Assembly (NCBI RefSeq): GCF_000424105.1
Contig: NZ_AUJG01000003.1
Span: 124,001-188,000, forward strand
Source of the DNA: Lachnospira multipara ATCC 19207
GTDB lineage: Bacteria > Bacillota > Clostridia > Lachnospirales > Lachnospiraceae
DNA length: 64,000 bases
Reading direction: 5' to 3'
Every line of letters starts with the position of its first letter. Positions within the stretch are counted from its first letter, which is position 1. The translations under genes and the position numbers were made by a program. Positions 1-9,494 of this stretch are shown in pieces. The notes below the pieces were generated by a model. The model had not been told where the DNA came from, ran no database searches, and worked only from the letters and a program-made list of their open reading frames with translations.

Positions 1-621
1 CTTTGATTCACCTTCAGTTCTCTGCTGGAACTTATAAGGAATCTCAGTAACCTTTGCGTAAGTACCCATAGCAAGTACCTCAACCATAATCTTCCAACCA
101 ATTGGCTGTAAGTCAGCATTTTCAATTACTTCTCTTCTAAACATGAATAAACCTGAAGTAGGATCTGTAATCTTTCTTAAGCATGGTAACATGATCTGAC
201 CGATCTTTCTTGCTGTACCTGATACAAACTTACGGTACCAGTTAAGACCACCGTCATCACCACCAGGAATAAGTCTTGATGGAATACAGAAGTCTGCGCC
301 AGCTTCCATTGCTTTATACATATATTTTAAAACGATTGGAGGATGCTGTAAATCAGCGTCCATACACGCCATATAATCACCCTTTGCTAATCTGAATCCC
401 TTTAAAACAGCTGTAGCAAGTCCTGATTCGTTAGTTCTATGTTCCATACGAATCTGTGGGAAGTCCTTAGCAACTTCCATAATAATCTCTGGTGTGTTGT
501 CCTTACTGTCATCTACAAAAAGAATCTCATAATCAATTCCCTTAAGAGCATCATCAATCTGAGTTACAAGATTTCTAATGTTCTTACCTTCATTAAATGT
601 TGGAATAACAACTGATAACAT
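1..621 (-). CDS. Family 2 glycosyltransferase, dolichol-phosphate-mannose-synthase type (partial, 3' end outside window)
   Basis: This is a GT-A fold glycosyltransferase that probably transfers a sugar from a nucleotide sugar to polyprenyl phosphate at the inner membrane face. The start at 621 is fixed by an AGGAGGC ribosome binding site at 625-631. The N-terminus reads VVIPTFNEGKNI, followed by FVDDSKDNT and the metal-binding DADLQHPP motif, which is typical of DPM1/GtrB-like enzymes. No stop occurs before position 1, so at least 207 residues are present and the C-terminus (possible membrane segments) is missing. It lies downstream of a PIG-V-type mannosyltransferase in the same orientation. 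An inferred role is making the lipid-linked sugar donor used by that neighbour. The 187-base gap upstream (622-808) holds only a short hairpin near 684-699. Confidence 0.88.
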   Translation of the reverse strand, partial: MLSVVIPTFNEGKNIRNLVTQIDDALKGIDYEILFVDDSKDNTPEIIMEVAKDFPQIRMEHRTNESGLATAVLKGFRLAKGDYMACMDADLQHPPIVLKYMYKAMEAGADFCIPSRLIPGGDDGGLNWYRKFVSGTARKIGQIMLPCLRKITDPTSGLFMFRREVIENADLQPIGWKIMVEVLAMGTYAKVTEIPYKFQQRTEGESK

Positions 622-808
622 TGTTTGCCTCCTAAAAATCTAATCTAAATTTTAATCTAATAGTAATCACTTGTTTAAAAATGCCCTATATAAGGCAAAA
701 ACTCTCATAAACTGACAGTTTTTTCACAAGCTTGTTAATTATAATACCTAAATATGAATATTACAAGTAAAATTATAGCCTTCATAAAAAGTTCACTAAA
801 GCCAATAC

Positions 809-2074
809 TTACATAAACCAATAAAATTCCTGATACCAATAAAAAATCATAAAGCTTTCTATAACAATTAAAGCCGTTGTGATAAGCACTCTTAAGATTT
901 TTGGCATTCTAGCTAAAAGGTCATAAACTCCAATATAAGTTACCCAAACTCCAATAATAAATCTAGGTGTACTCATAACATGACTAGTTAGTGGAATAAG
1001 TAGAGCTATAATTCCAAAAATCGCCATAGAGATATATTTTCTATAAATCATATATCCATAAAGGGCGAAAGCTACAATACAAAACCAACCCATGTAGGTG
1101 TATCTTAGCTCTAGCTGGCCTGTGCAGGCCTTCCATAAAACCTCAATAATTGGAAAGTAGTTATCATCTCTCCATGCAATCTGCACATGCATGAAAGCCC
1201 AAGGGTCACCGCAAAAGATTCTTAAGAAGAACATATATGCAAATGTACCTAGAGGGGCAATCATCACTGAGAATATATCAACTGGTCTCTTTAATTCATA
1301 AAGAATGAAATCCCATAAACATCTACAAAACTTTTTAAAGTCCTTAATGTGAGGAATTTTTCTATCCTCAAGTCTTATCCAATCAAAGAACATTTCTATA
1401 ATAATTGGGAAAACAAGTATGCAACCAACTATTCTAGTAGCTGAGGTAAGCATGGCAAAAAAGCCCGCTGCCAAGTAGTTCTTCTTTATAATATTGTAGA
1501 AACTTAAAGCAATAGTCATTATAAAAAGACTCTCTGTATAAGTTGAACCTGCATAAAAAGCATAAGGACTAGCAAAAAGTAAGATTGAAATAAGTATCCA
1601 AGAATATTCAACTTTTCCTTCCTTACTCTCACTGCCTCTTAGTTTGACCTTCTTGCCATCTCCGTAGTTAAGACCTAAATCCGTAACAATCTTTGCGGAA
1701 TAGAAAGCAGCAATTATTATGCAAATGTTAGACACAATCATACCTGTTACATAAGCCGAAAGATGATTAAAACTTATGGCTCTTACAAACATGCAAATCA
1801 AAGGATAAAGTGGGAAAAATGCCCAGTTAGCCTGAGGGTCCACATCTGTTGGATAAGTATATCCGTATTTCATAATGTCTGCGTAATGCTCTGCATCCCA
1901 CACATTTATGGACATGGCAAAATCCTTATGAGTATCACAAATCAAATTAGTGATTGGCACAAGGGCAATCATTATAAGTCTTGAAAGCCCCCATACCATA
2001 AGAATTGTCATTAATATTCTAAAATTTACGTTTTCCTTTAGGAGCCTTCTAAATTTGTCTTTTATTTTGGACAT
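809..2074 (-). CDS. PIG-V-like integral membrane mannosyltransferase
   Basis: This polytopic membrane protein of 421 residues has roughly nine to ten hydrophobic segments. The first extracellular loop carries WDAEHYADI followed by FFPLYPL, which is the signature of the PIG-V/GPI-mannosyltransferase-2 family of GT-C enzymes. Family members transfer a sugar from a polyprenyl-phosphate donor on the outer membrane face. I chose ATG 2074 because an AAGGAG site sits at 2085-2090 with 10 bases of spacing. The upstream GTG at 2083 would lie almost on the ribosome binding site. The gene follows the yfhO-like gene after 18 bases, so they are probably cotranscribed. The acceptor (teichoic acid, protein or polysaccharide) cannot be read from the sequence. 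Confidence 0.82.
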   Translation of the reverse strand: MSKIKDKFRRLLKENVNFRILMTILMVWGLSRLIMIALVPITNLICDTHKDFAMSINVWDAEHYADIMKYGYTYPTDVDPQANWAFFPLYPLICMFVRAISFNHLSAYVTGMIVSNICIIIAAFYSAKIVTDLGLNYGDGKKVKLRGSESKEGKVEYSWILISILLFASPYAFYAGSTYTESLFIMTIALSFYNIIKKNYLAAGFFAMLTSATRIVGCILVFPIIIEMFFDWIRLEDRKIPHIKDFKKFCRCLWDFILYELKRPVDIFSVMIAPLGTFAYMFFLRIFCGDPWAFMHVQIAWRDDNYFPIIEVLWKACTGQLELRYTYMGWFCIVAFALYGYMIYRKYISMAIFGIIALLIPLTSHVMSTPRFIIGVWVTYIGVYDLLARMPKILRVLITTALIVIESFMIFYWYQEFYWFM

Positions 2075-2092
2075 AAATAGCACTCTCCTTTT

Positions 2093-4969
2093 CTATAAAT
2101 TCATTAAGCCTTTAAAGATCTGAATTAGATTTGCAAATACACTAGTAACGATAGGAATTGCAAACATAAATATTGTCATGAGTACAAAGATTGCACCGTA
2201 TACCCAAACCGCAATTCTTGAAAGAATCTTTTCGCAAACTCCAAAGAGAGCAACTCTTTTTAACTTACCCTTCTTTGTAAAATATCCATAAAGACTGCCA
2301 GCAACAATAATAATTAAAGCAATTATAGAAATTAAAAGACCTGGTGTTGTACCCTTTGCCTTAAATTCTAGAGTAATTGTATTATTGCCTTCTTCTAGGT
2401 TAACCCCAGTAAATAAGCCAAATACATTATCTGCTTCTACGCTTTTTCCATTAATTGTTACGCTCCAATTATCGCTATTATAAATAACTGGCATAATAAT
2501 ATAGCAATCTGAAGAAACGCTACCATCTGAATCATCAGATTCTGATTCTGTATAGTAGTTATTATATGTAAGTGTTAAAGAGGAGTTATCATAACTTACC
2601 TCATATTCTGTATTGTTGTTATAAGAATCGCAAAGTTCTCCAAGCTTTCCTAAATCAACTCCACCAACTGTTGTAATAAGTCTTTCGTAATTATCAATAT
2701 CCTTACACTCAACAACAATTTCTACATCCTCATCTGCAAATGTACCTAAGTAGAGAAGACCATTGTTGTAGTTATCAGGTGTTGATACATTTTCTAAATC
2801 ACCAAGAGTTGAAGCATTGACAGCCTCACCGTTTACATAGACAGTTAAGTCCTCATAAAGCATTGATGAGTTAGCATCGTTATCATCATTATTAGTATCA
2901 AGACCGATATAAAGTGCCTGTGTACCATTGATGTAGTAAGAATAACTTGCAGAAAGAACTGTGTCAGTCTTTGAAATCTCTGCCTCATCCTCGTAACGCT
3001 TTACAAGAGTAGCCTCGCTATCGTTTACCATTGCTGAATAGAAAATGTTATGTAAATCAATCCAGTCGCCATGAGCGCCTCTGTCCCAATTTGTTGCATC
3101 GCCATAATTTGCTAAGCCCTCATCTAAGATAGACTTATTAATAGTCATGGCAAAAGGAAGTGTGTAGTTACAAGAATATAACTTAAAGTCCCCTTCCTGT
3201 CTTTCAAGTGTATATAAATAATTATCTAAATCTAACTGATTAACTGCCTCAGTCACGTGAAATAAGGCATTTGTAAATACTGTTCCGCCAGAATCAAGTA
3301 ACCATAAGAAGTACTTAGAGTAACCAAAGTTTCTACTGTAATCCTGTGTATTTTCAAGGAGGGCTGCTGTAAAGCTTGATGTTGCGCCTCTTCTTAAAAT
3401 CAATGGATAGTTAGCATTAAGGGAAATATCAGGGTTTACAATTCTATCTGTTGCAGACTCTTCAATTTCAAGGTTATTAGCGGCCTCCACTGCTAACTGA
3501 ACATAATCGCCATACTGGTAAGCTGCGTAGCTGTAGAACTTAGGTGGGCCAGTAAAGGCATATACTCCTAAGAATACCTCCACGATCATGAAAGAAATAA
3601 CCCTTTTAAGATTAAGCCCCTTCTTTGACTTAATTAGCATGAAAATGTAAATCAATAGGAAAATTACAAATACTGCATTTACAAATATAAAGCCAGCCAT
3701 TTCTCCAAGGCTTCCTGCCTTGTTATAAAGAAGAGCAAAGCCAATGCAAACAAAGGCTATAAGGAAACAGCTAATAATTCTTTCCTTATTAGAAAGCTTA
3801 TCATCGTTAATAAGTGGCTTTCTAGATGCATTTTCATAAGAATCCTGCATGTGAATCTCAAGATACTTTGCTGTTAGAATAATCATTGTAAAGGCAATAA
3901 TAAATCCATTTCTTAAGGTATAACCGTTATAAGAACCAAAGTGCCACATAAGGTTTACACCCTCTGAAACTACAGGAGCTAAAACTAGGATTAGCATTCC
4001 TAAGCTTTCCTTAAAGTTCTTTGAATTCTTCTTTTCTCTAATCATTGCTGCGATTACAAACACGAAGCAGAAAGAAAGTCCAAAAATCATAATAGAACGT
4101 TCAATAATACCAAGGGAAATGCTTGTAGCCACTGGCTTAACAATCCAACCTAAATACTGTGAAATTAAACTTTCACTGCTGCCACCACGCTGTGAAGTAG
4201 AAAGCTGCATAAATACAGGAATAAGCACGAAGCAAGAAAGTGCAAGACCACCTGCTGTACCAAGACCAGTATTTAAAGTCTTCTTCTTCCAAGCCTTTCT
4301 ATCTCCAGTAGCAAACATTCTGATTCCACCAACTAAAAGAATGTAAATAAGCGACATAGCACCAAGATAGTAATTAATAATAAACATAATTGCTACCATG
4401 ATTGTATAGAATAACTTCTTGCCTGTGTAGAATAATCTATCGTAAGCCATCATAAGAAGTGGGAAAATTGCTACAATATCCATCCATGGTGTAAAGCATG
4501 AAGCGTAAACAATTACATATCCACCAAATGAATAAAGAACAGAAAGAGCAACCTTTGCCTTTCTATCTAAGTTCTTAAAGCTAACATAGAGATATCCATA
4601 CATTGCTACAGAAGCAAAAGTTAATTTAACTAATGTAAGAATTGAGATAAACTCTAAAATGTAATCTCTTGGGCAAAAATATAATAAGATATTAAATGGA
4701 CTTAGCATTGAAAATGCTGAAATACTCATTGAAACATTAGTACCATAGCCTGTGTACCAATCAAACCAAATGCTTGCCTTGCCATGCATGAAATCCCATA
4801 AATGAGCATATAATGGGGCAACCTGCTGCATGTTATCAAAGAAATCAATTCTATTTTGACCAAGAGGCCAAATTCCCTTTAGTAAGAAAACCACTAAAAG
4901 TGTGATAAGTGTTATAAGGCCTGGAATACTAAATTCTTTAATTAGAGACCCTAATCGATTTTTTTTCAT
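2093..4969 (-). CDS. YfhO-family large membrane protein (envelope polymer glycosylation)
   Basis: This 958-residue protein begins with a positive stretch and a hydrophobic segment. It continues with GQNRIDFFDNMQQVAPLYAH and a WFDWYTGYGTN loop, the conserved N-terminal region of YfhO proteins. About a dozen membrane spans occupy residues 15-490. A large Asn/Asp/Ser-rich extracytoplasmic domain (about 490-880) follows, and hydrophobic segments return near the C-terminus. YfhO of Bacillus and Listeria is a GT-C type protein implicated in glycosylating lipoteichoic acid. Length (about 860-960) and topology agree with the family. It sits between an anchored protein gene and the PIG-V-like gene with gaps of 18-26 bases, consistent with one envelope-modification operon. 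The polymer modified here is inferred, not shown. Confidence 0.85.
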   Translation of the reverse strand: MKKNRLGSLIKEFSIPGLITLITLLVVFLLKGIWPLGQNRIDFFDNMQQVAPLYAHLWDFMHGKASIWFDWYTGYGTNVSMSISAFSMLSPFNILLYFCPRDYILEFISILTLVKLTFASVAMYGYLYVSFKNLDRKAKVALSVLYSFGGYVIVYASCFTPWMDIVAIFPLLMMAYDRLFYTGKKLFYTIMVAIMFIINYYLGAMSLIYILLVGGIRMFATGDRKAWKKKTLNTGLGTAGGLALSCFVLIPVFMQLSTSQRGGSSESLISQYLGWIVKPVATSISLGIIERSIMIFGLSFCFVFVIAAMIREKKNSKNFKESLGMLILVLAPVVSEGVNLMWHFGSYNGYTLRNGFIIAFTMIILTAKYLEIHMQDSYENASRKPLINDDKLSNKERIISCFLIAFVCIGFALLYNKAGSLGEMAGFIFVNAVFVIFLLIYIFMLIKSKKGLNLKRVISFMIVEVFLGVYAFTGPPKFYSYAAYQYGDYVQLAVEAANNLEIEESATDRIVNPDISLNANYPLILRRGATSSFTAALLENTQDYSRNFGYSKYFLWLLDSGGTVFTNALFHVTEAVNQLDLDNYLYTLERQEGDFKLYSCNYTLPFAMTINKSILDEGLANYGDATNWDRGAHGDWIDLHNIFYSAMVNDSEATLVKRYEDEAEISKTDTVLSASYSYYINGTQALYIGLDTNNDDNDANSSMLYEDLTVYVNGEAVNASTLGDLENVSTPDNYNNGLLYLGTFADEDVEIVVECKDIDNYERLITTVGGVDLGKLGELCDSYNNNTEYEVSYDNSSLTLTYNNYYTESESDDSDGSVSSDCYIIMPVIYNSDNWSVTINGKSVEADNVFGLFTGVNLEEGNNTITLEFKAKGTTPGLLISIIALIIIVAGSLYGYFTKKGKLKRVALFGVCEKILSRIAVWVYGAIFVLMTIFMFAIPIVTSVFANLIQIFKGLMNL

Positions 4970-4994
4970 AAATCTAACTCCTAGTTTTTATTTT

Positions 4995-5876
4995 TTATTG
5001 ATTCGTTATGTTAACCTTCCATAAAAGGAAACTTGTATCTTCATCTGAGACAAATTTTAGTTCGTAAAGCTCATCCTTTACTATGTCTGCATCTACACTA
5101 AATTCAAACTCTCCCGGCTGATTAAATGTACCTATATAAGTCTCACCAAGATAAATATCTACCGAACAAGTTCCATCCGTTGATGGCTCTACATACTCAC
5201 AACCTGTATAAGATGCTCTTCTTAAGCTTTCAGATGGAAAAGCGCTAGCTACAGAAAGAAGTGTTAACTCTTCTCCATTAGTATTGGCTTCCTTTGCCAT
5301 ATTAATCACCTTAAGCACCCAGGATCTATGAGAGTTTCCCTCATCAGTAGCTGCAATTATTGCCGTTTCAATTGTTCCTGAAACTATTTTATCCGCCGAC
5401 TTTCTCTGCTTAGATAAAACAGCGGCATCTTTCATAGTCAGGCCTGAATTAGCTCTTACAAAACCGTATTCGGTTAAGTAATCCTTAACTGTTATGCTGA
5501 TTGTTACCTTATTCGTATCTTCATTAAAAATGTAGTAAAGAATCGATTCTTCGTCATTAGACCAAGTACCATCAAATCTTCCTGAAGTATGCCATCCATC
5601 ACCTCTTCGTCTAGCTACGGGATGGCTTACGTATTTACCATCACTGTTACGATAAGTATTCTCAGTCAAATACTCCACTTGACCATAGTCATAACTTAGA
5701 TTACCGTAACCCGGCCACTCAGTTATTTCGTGGCTAATGTAATACATTTCATACTCCACACCTACATCAGGTTTAAGCCCTAGATATAAAACAATGAGAT
5801 AAAATAAAATTAAAACAGCACTCGCTCCGTATAATAGCCTTCTTAGAGGCTTTTTAAATCGTGTGTTGTTGTTCAT
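4995..5876 (-). CDS. Membrane-anchored extracytoplasmic protein of unknown function
   Basis: I do not recognise a family. The 293-residue protein has a basic N-terminus, one hydrophobic segment at about residues 13-34 (VLILFYLIVLYLGL) and a long extracellular part. The middle is rich in Tyr, Gly and Trp (for example YGNLSYDYGQ). The C-terminal third looks like a beta-sandwich (GTFNQPGEFEFSVDADI), perhaps carbohydrate binding. AAAGGAATGAAAT precedes ATG 5876 and supports the start. The gene begins 31 bases after the sigma-like gene and is followed 25 bases later by the yfhO-like gene. It is therefore most likely a partner in the same envelope operon. There is no signal-peptidase site I trust, so it is probably anchored by its N-terminus. 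Confidence 0.6.
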   Translation of the reverse strand: MNNNTRFKKPLRRLLYGASAVLILFYLIVLYLGLKPDVGVEYEMYYISHEITEWPGYGNLSYDYGQVEYLTENTYRNSDGKYVSHPVARRRGDGWHTSGRFDGTWSNDEESILYYIFNEDTNKVTISITVKDYLTEYGFVRANSGLTMKDAAVLSKQRKSADKIVSGTIETAIIAATDEGNSHRSWVLKVINMAKEANTNGEELTLLSVASAFPSESLRRASYTGCEYVEPSTDGTCSVDIYLGETYIGTFNQPGEFEFSVDADIVKDELYELKFVSDEDTSFLLWKVNITNQ

Positions 5877-5907
5877 ATTTCATTCCTTTATAAAATATAT
5901 TGTTTAA

Positions 5908-7239
5908 CTAATTACTTGCTGCTTCTGTAGTTGCCTCCTGTGTTGCTTCAGTAGCATTAGCTCCTGTGCTATCATCTGTCTTTGGGGAACTTTCCTTAGA
6001 ACTTCCCTCTCCTGATTCCTTACCAGACTCTTCTACATTCTGTGAACTTTTTGAATCCTGTGAATCATTTGAACTAGCTGCTTCTGTAGCCTTTGTTGTA
6101 GTTTCAGTACTAGAAGTTGTTGTACTATTTGATGACTTTGTAGCTTCTGTTGTAGACTCAACTGTTGCCTTTGTTGTTGCTGCCTTTGTTTGACTAGCAG
6201 TTGTTGCCTCACTAGTCTCTGTTTCGCTTTCAGCCTCAGTAGTTGATTCAACCTGAACCTGATCTGATGCCACCTCATCCTTACCTAGTAATGGCACAAA
6301 TACAAGAACGGCAACTACTGCTACCACCAAGCCAAATAAAGCCACAGTTACAATTCTTGCCTGACCCACAGAAAGATCTGGGAAAAGTCTAGCAAAGAAG
6401 CCCACAATAGGGCCTGCCTTTTTCTCCTCCTTTTCTTCCCCATCAGTCTCACTCTTATCAACTTCAAAGTCATCATCAGCTTCAACTGATAATGTCTCTA
6501 ACTCTAAATCTTCCTCTGAATCTTCAGTTATTGCTTCAACTTCAGGAATTGGAGCTGTTTCAACCCTTGTAACATTTTCCTTCAAATTAGTAACTGTAAC
6601 TAAATCAGGATTTATATTCTCATCAATAAATTCAAAGCCATCTAGCTCGTTAGTATCCTCACTAATTGCCTTAAATCCATCTAAGATTTCATAACCATAA
6701 TGTCTTCTTATTTCATTAAGGAAACCTCTAACCTTATCTTCACTAAGATTAGTAAGCTTTGCAATCTCTGCTACACTTCGCATCTCATAACCGAAAAGCT
6801 CTAACATTGCCATAAGAACAGCCGGCAACTTTTTAAACTTTTTTCCACAACCCTTAAAGTCCTTCACGTTTCTAAAGGCTGTAACATTATTCTTGCAAAC
6901 GTTATGTAATTCCTCATCTTCCTTTAAATTATCATAACTATAAGCACAATCCTTTAATTCGTAATCATTAGCTTCTTCTAATAAATCCTTGACTAAGAAA
7001 CTAGAAACTAATGTTGCGATTTGTCGATAAATGTTCTTATTTAAATTAATCTGGGATAGATTATCATATACATAATCTAGGGCATCTTCTGTGTAATCCT
7101 TAGAATCATTCTTGTTTTTCATAACCGGATAAACTAAGGCATACACGTCATCATACATTTTCTTAAGAAATTCTTCTCTGCTGTTCTCGTTATTTAACGC
7201 TCCTCTAACTAGTGACGAAAGCATAGTTTCGTTATTCAT
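5908..7239 (-). CDS. Sigma-70-like DNA-binding protein tethered to the membrane, with Ser/Thr/Glu-rich extracellular tail
   Basis: The 443-residue protein combines parts not usually fused. Residues about 1-105 resemble a degenerate sigma region 2 (EEFLKKMYDDVYALVYPVM). Residues about 140-185 resemble sigma region 4 with a helix-turn-helix (SVAEIAKLTNLSEDKVRGFL). An acidic linker follows, then one membrane span at about 295-315 (VTVALFGLVVAVVAVLVFV). The last 120 residues are a low-complexity Thr/Ser/Glu tail outside the cell. ATG 7239 is chosen because an AGAGGAG site lies about 7 bases upstream; ATG 7269 lacks one. It heads the envelope operon. An inferred role is a signal-transducing transcription regulator. 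It may not act as a sigma factor, because region 2 is poorly conserved. Confidence 0.6.
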   Translation of the reverse strand: MNNETMLSSLVRGALNNENSREEFLKKMYDDVYALVYPVMKNKNDSKDYTEDALDYVYDNLSQINLNKNIYRQIATLVSSFLVKDLLEEANDYELKDCAYSYDNLKEDEELHNVCKNNVTAFRNVKDFKGCGKKFKKLPAVLMAMLELFGYEMRSVAEIAKLTNLSEDKVRGFLNEIRRHYGYEILDGFKAISEDTNELDGFEFIDENINPDLVTVTNLKENVTRVETAPIPEVEAITEDSEEDLELETLSVEADDDFEVDKSETDGEEKEEKKAGPIVGFFARLFPDLSVGQARIVTVALFGLVVAVVAVLVFVPLLGKDEVASDQVQVESTTEAESETETSEATTASQTKAATTKATVESTTEATKSSNSTTTSSTETTTKATEAASSNDSQDSKSSQNVEESGKESGEGSSKESSPKTDDSTGANATEATQEATTEAASN

Positions 7240-7415
7240 ATGATTACTCCTCTTATTATTTCTTCTCATTACTTAACTTCACTTTGGTATGATAAAAATG
7301 TATACATACCCATATTCTGTATAATTATAACACTTAAATTAATAAAAGTCAGTATAACTGTTTTCTTTGTATAGCAAAATAGCGATAACAAAAAATATTT
7401 AAAGGAGTACGGATT

Positions 7416-7754
7416 ATGATTAATGGTAATTTAGATCAATTTCTTGATACCGGATGGTTCTCTGAAGCAACACTTTACTACAATGGCTATATTTATTGGT
7501 TAGAGGCTCAAACAGATGATATTGAATCTGTTTTCTTCATTGATCGATGGAAAGCTCAGAATGAAGATAATAAATACTATCATTCTATATTAAACAATGA
7601 TGGAACTCTTTCCTATGACCGAGTTTTGGAAATACATGGTAATAATTTAGATTCAATCAAAAAACAGTTTCTTGAAGCTACTCCCTTCGAGGGAAAAACA
7701 TTCTGGCAAGTCGAAAAAGAGATTGCCTGGCTAGACGAAAGCACTCCAATTTAG
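7416..7754 (+). CDS. Small hypothetical protein, possibly an orphan immunity protein
   Basis: This 112-residue, acidic, Trp- and Tyr-rich soluble protein (for example YYNGYIYWLEAQTDD) is preceded by AAAGGAG at about 7401-7407, so translation is credible. I do not recognise a named family. Its size, acidity and aromatic content resemble immunity proteins of polymorphic toxins, and two toxin-tail/immunity pairs lie 2.5-4 kb away. No toxin fragment is visible directly upstream, so the role is conjecture. It is the first gene of the accessory island and is divergent from the sigma-like gene, with a 176-base intergenic region. Confidence 0.5.
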   Translation: MINGNLDQFLDTGWFSEATLYYNGYIYWLEAQTDDIESVFFIDRWKAQNEDNKYYHSILNNDGTLSYDRVLEIHGNNLDSIKKQFLEATPFEGKTFWQVEKEIAWLDESTPI

Positions 7755-7846
7755 AACAAGTAAAGAGGCGTCCATTTTTTATAATATTGGGACGCATCAA
7801 ATTTTAATTTCTTACATACTATTTGTTTACATTCACACGCTGTATA

Positions 7847-8353
7847 TCAAATAAATTCCTCTTTTGTAATTGCCATTTCAATGATATTTTCTCTCTCATG
7901 TGGGACAATCTCTTTATCGACAAAGCCAACTTTTTTATAACAGCTATGAGCAATGTCATTATGTTCAAATACACCAATTGTTACAGTCTGGACTCCAAGG
8001 ATATTAAAAGCATAATTAAGTCCTGTGCGAAGCATACTTGTTCCATAACCTTTTCCTCTAATGGAGTCGTCAACTATTACCCAGCCAAAACGAAGGACTT
8101 TGTTATCTCCATGAATATATCTCATGATAAAATGCCCAATAACACCATCTTCATCTGTAAATGCAATCCAAGGATAGAAGTTATCTTCCTCTTTGCAATC
8201 GCCGTTATCCTTTAAATATTTGTTATCAACAGTCTCTGCACTAATAGGGTACAATCCAAAATGATCTCCGCCCCACTTATGAAAGACATCTTCATCCCTT
8301 ATCCAGCTAATAATCCTTTTGGCATCACAGCTCTTATATGGTCTCAGTCTCAC
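7847..8353 (-). CDS. GNAT-family N-acetyltransferase
   Basis: This 168-residue protein starts with MRLRPYKSCDAKRIISWI, the usual beta1-alpha1 of RimJ/RimL-like GNAT enzymes. The acetyl-CoA pyrophosphate-binding loop is visible as DDSIRGKGYG at about residue 95-104. It is followed by N-DIAHSCYKKVGF, the conserved motif B with Tyr as possible general acid. The enzyme should transfer acetyl from acetyl-CoA to an amino group in the cytoplasm; the substrate is unknown. The gene stands alone between a plus-strand hypothetical gene and an ORF6N gene in the accessory island. The length is normal for the family and no lesion is visible. Confidence 0.85.
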   Translation of the reverse strand: MRLRPYKSCDAKRIISWIRDEDVFHKWGGDHFGLYPISAETVDNKYLKDNGDCKEEDNFYPWIAFTDEDGVIGHFIMRYIHGDNKVLRFGWVIVDDSIRGKGYGTSMLRTGLNYAFNILGVQTVTIGVFEHNDIAHSCYKKVGFVDKEIVPHERENIIEMAITKEEFI

Positions 8354-8426
8354 TTTTCACACCTCCATAATTTTATCTTTTCTAATAATCTATCAATGTC
8401 ATCTTATCATTTATTATCACTTTCTC

Positions 8427-9482
8427 CTATGGAAGTTGCAATAATCCATTTTGCAATAATTTCTTTATCATCGGTTTATACTTATCTATTCCAAAATCTT
8501 CTACAATACTTGTAATTCGACCACCCGCATCTTTTGACGATGCGCCGCATAAGAATACACGTTCATCTTTTGTTCCGTAATCAAGAACAATAAATCTGTC
8601 ATGGAAAATTCCACCGGTACGTTGCATTGTAATTTTTAATGTTGGGTATTCTTTGCAGAAATCTTTGTATTCAATATTGTGGAGTTTTGAAGTACCTACA
8701 TTATCACTAAACACCTTGATCTCCACTCCCGAATTAACATTTTTCAAGTGTACCAACGTTCTAATTCCAATATAATTATCAACAAGATATACTGATTTCT
8801 TGGCTTTACTGTATATTGAAGAATATGCCACATCCGCACTGCAATACTTTGTATTATACATGAGCCAGCCATTATCCTCGTCACTAACAAAACTATTCAT
8901 CATGTCTGCAAGATCAGATTTTGTCACAACATCGCTAAGTCCATCCATGACATCTGACATTTGTTTTTCCACAGAAACAAGATCCATTCGGAGCTTTTTT
9001 ATCTCGACCACATTGCTTGCAGTTTGCATTGATAGCTGCATCATTTCACGCTGACCAATAAGACTCTGGTTATCAATAATATAGTCCTTCATCTTTTTGA
9101 AAGTACGAACTAAATCTATACTCTGTTTTTCTGCCAGTGTTCCTTTTAAAACTGTCATTAACATATACAATCCTTGCTCTGTAAAAACGTATGAATTACT
9201 ACGCGACATTGAATTAATATTTGCGGTCGCATTTTGCGACCACAAAATTTTCACTTCTTCATCAGTCACTTGAAACATAAAGTCTTCAGGAAATTTTCCT
9301 ATATTTCTCTTTACCTGCTCGTTTAACCTTTTAGTTTCATATCCATATATTTCTGCCAAATCTGCATCAAGCATTACCTTTACGCCACGAACTTCATATA
9401 GTATTTCTCTCAAAAATTCTTCTGTAACTTCTACTGGAACTAATTCAGTATTTTCGACCACTTCCTTCTTTTTATCGCCCAT
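8427..9482 (-). CDS. ORF6N-domain phage-type regulator with C-terminal phospholipase-D-like domain
   Basis: Residues about 18-110 form an ORF6N DNA-binding domain (VRGVKVMLDADLAEIYGYET, then FPEDFMFQVTDEE). A central part follows with SNSYVFTEQGLYMLMTVL and a coiled coil. The C-terminal 150 residues contain FHDRFIVLDYG and FLCGASSKDAGG, a single HxD-type motif like that in phospholipase-D/restriction-associated modules. Such genes are common in phages and mobile islands as antirepressor-like or RHA proteins. The gene lies downstream of the small R1 helix-turn-helix gene in the same direction, across a hairpin at 9495-9527. The SQNATA codons form an imperfect inverted repeat (9221-9245). It looks intact at 351 residues, unlike two related fragments in the island. 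Confidence 0.82.
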   Translation of the reverse strand: MGDKKKEVVENTELVPVEVTEEFLREILYEVRGVKVMLDADLAEIYGYETKRLNEQVKRNIGKFPEDFMFQVTDEEVKILWSQNATANINSMSRSNSYVFTEQGLYMLMTVLKGTLAEKQSIDLVRTFKKMKDYIIDNQSLIGQREMMQLSMQTASNVVEIKKLRMDLVSVEKQMSDVMDGLSDVVTKSDLADMMNSFVSDEDNGWLMYNTKYCSADVAYSSIYSKAKKSVYLVDNYIGIRTLVHLKNVNSGVEIKVFSDNVGTSKLHNIEYKDFCKEYPTLKITMQRTGGIFHDRFIVLDYGTKDERVFLCGASSKDAGGRITSIVEDFGIDKYKPMIKKLLQNGLLQLP

Positions 9483-9494
9483 ATTTTCCTTTCC

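Noticed and set aside
6033-6278. Gln-rich frame inside the sigma-like gene
   Set aside because: It is an out-of-frame shadow of the Ser/Thr/Glu low-complexity tail.
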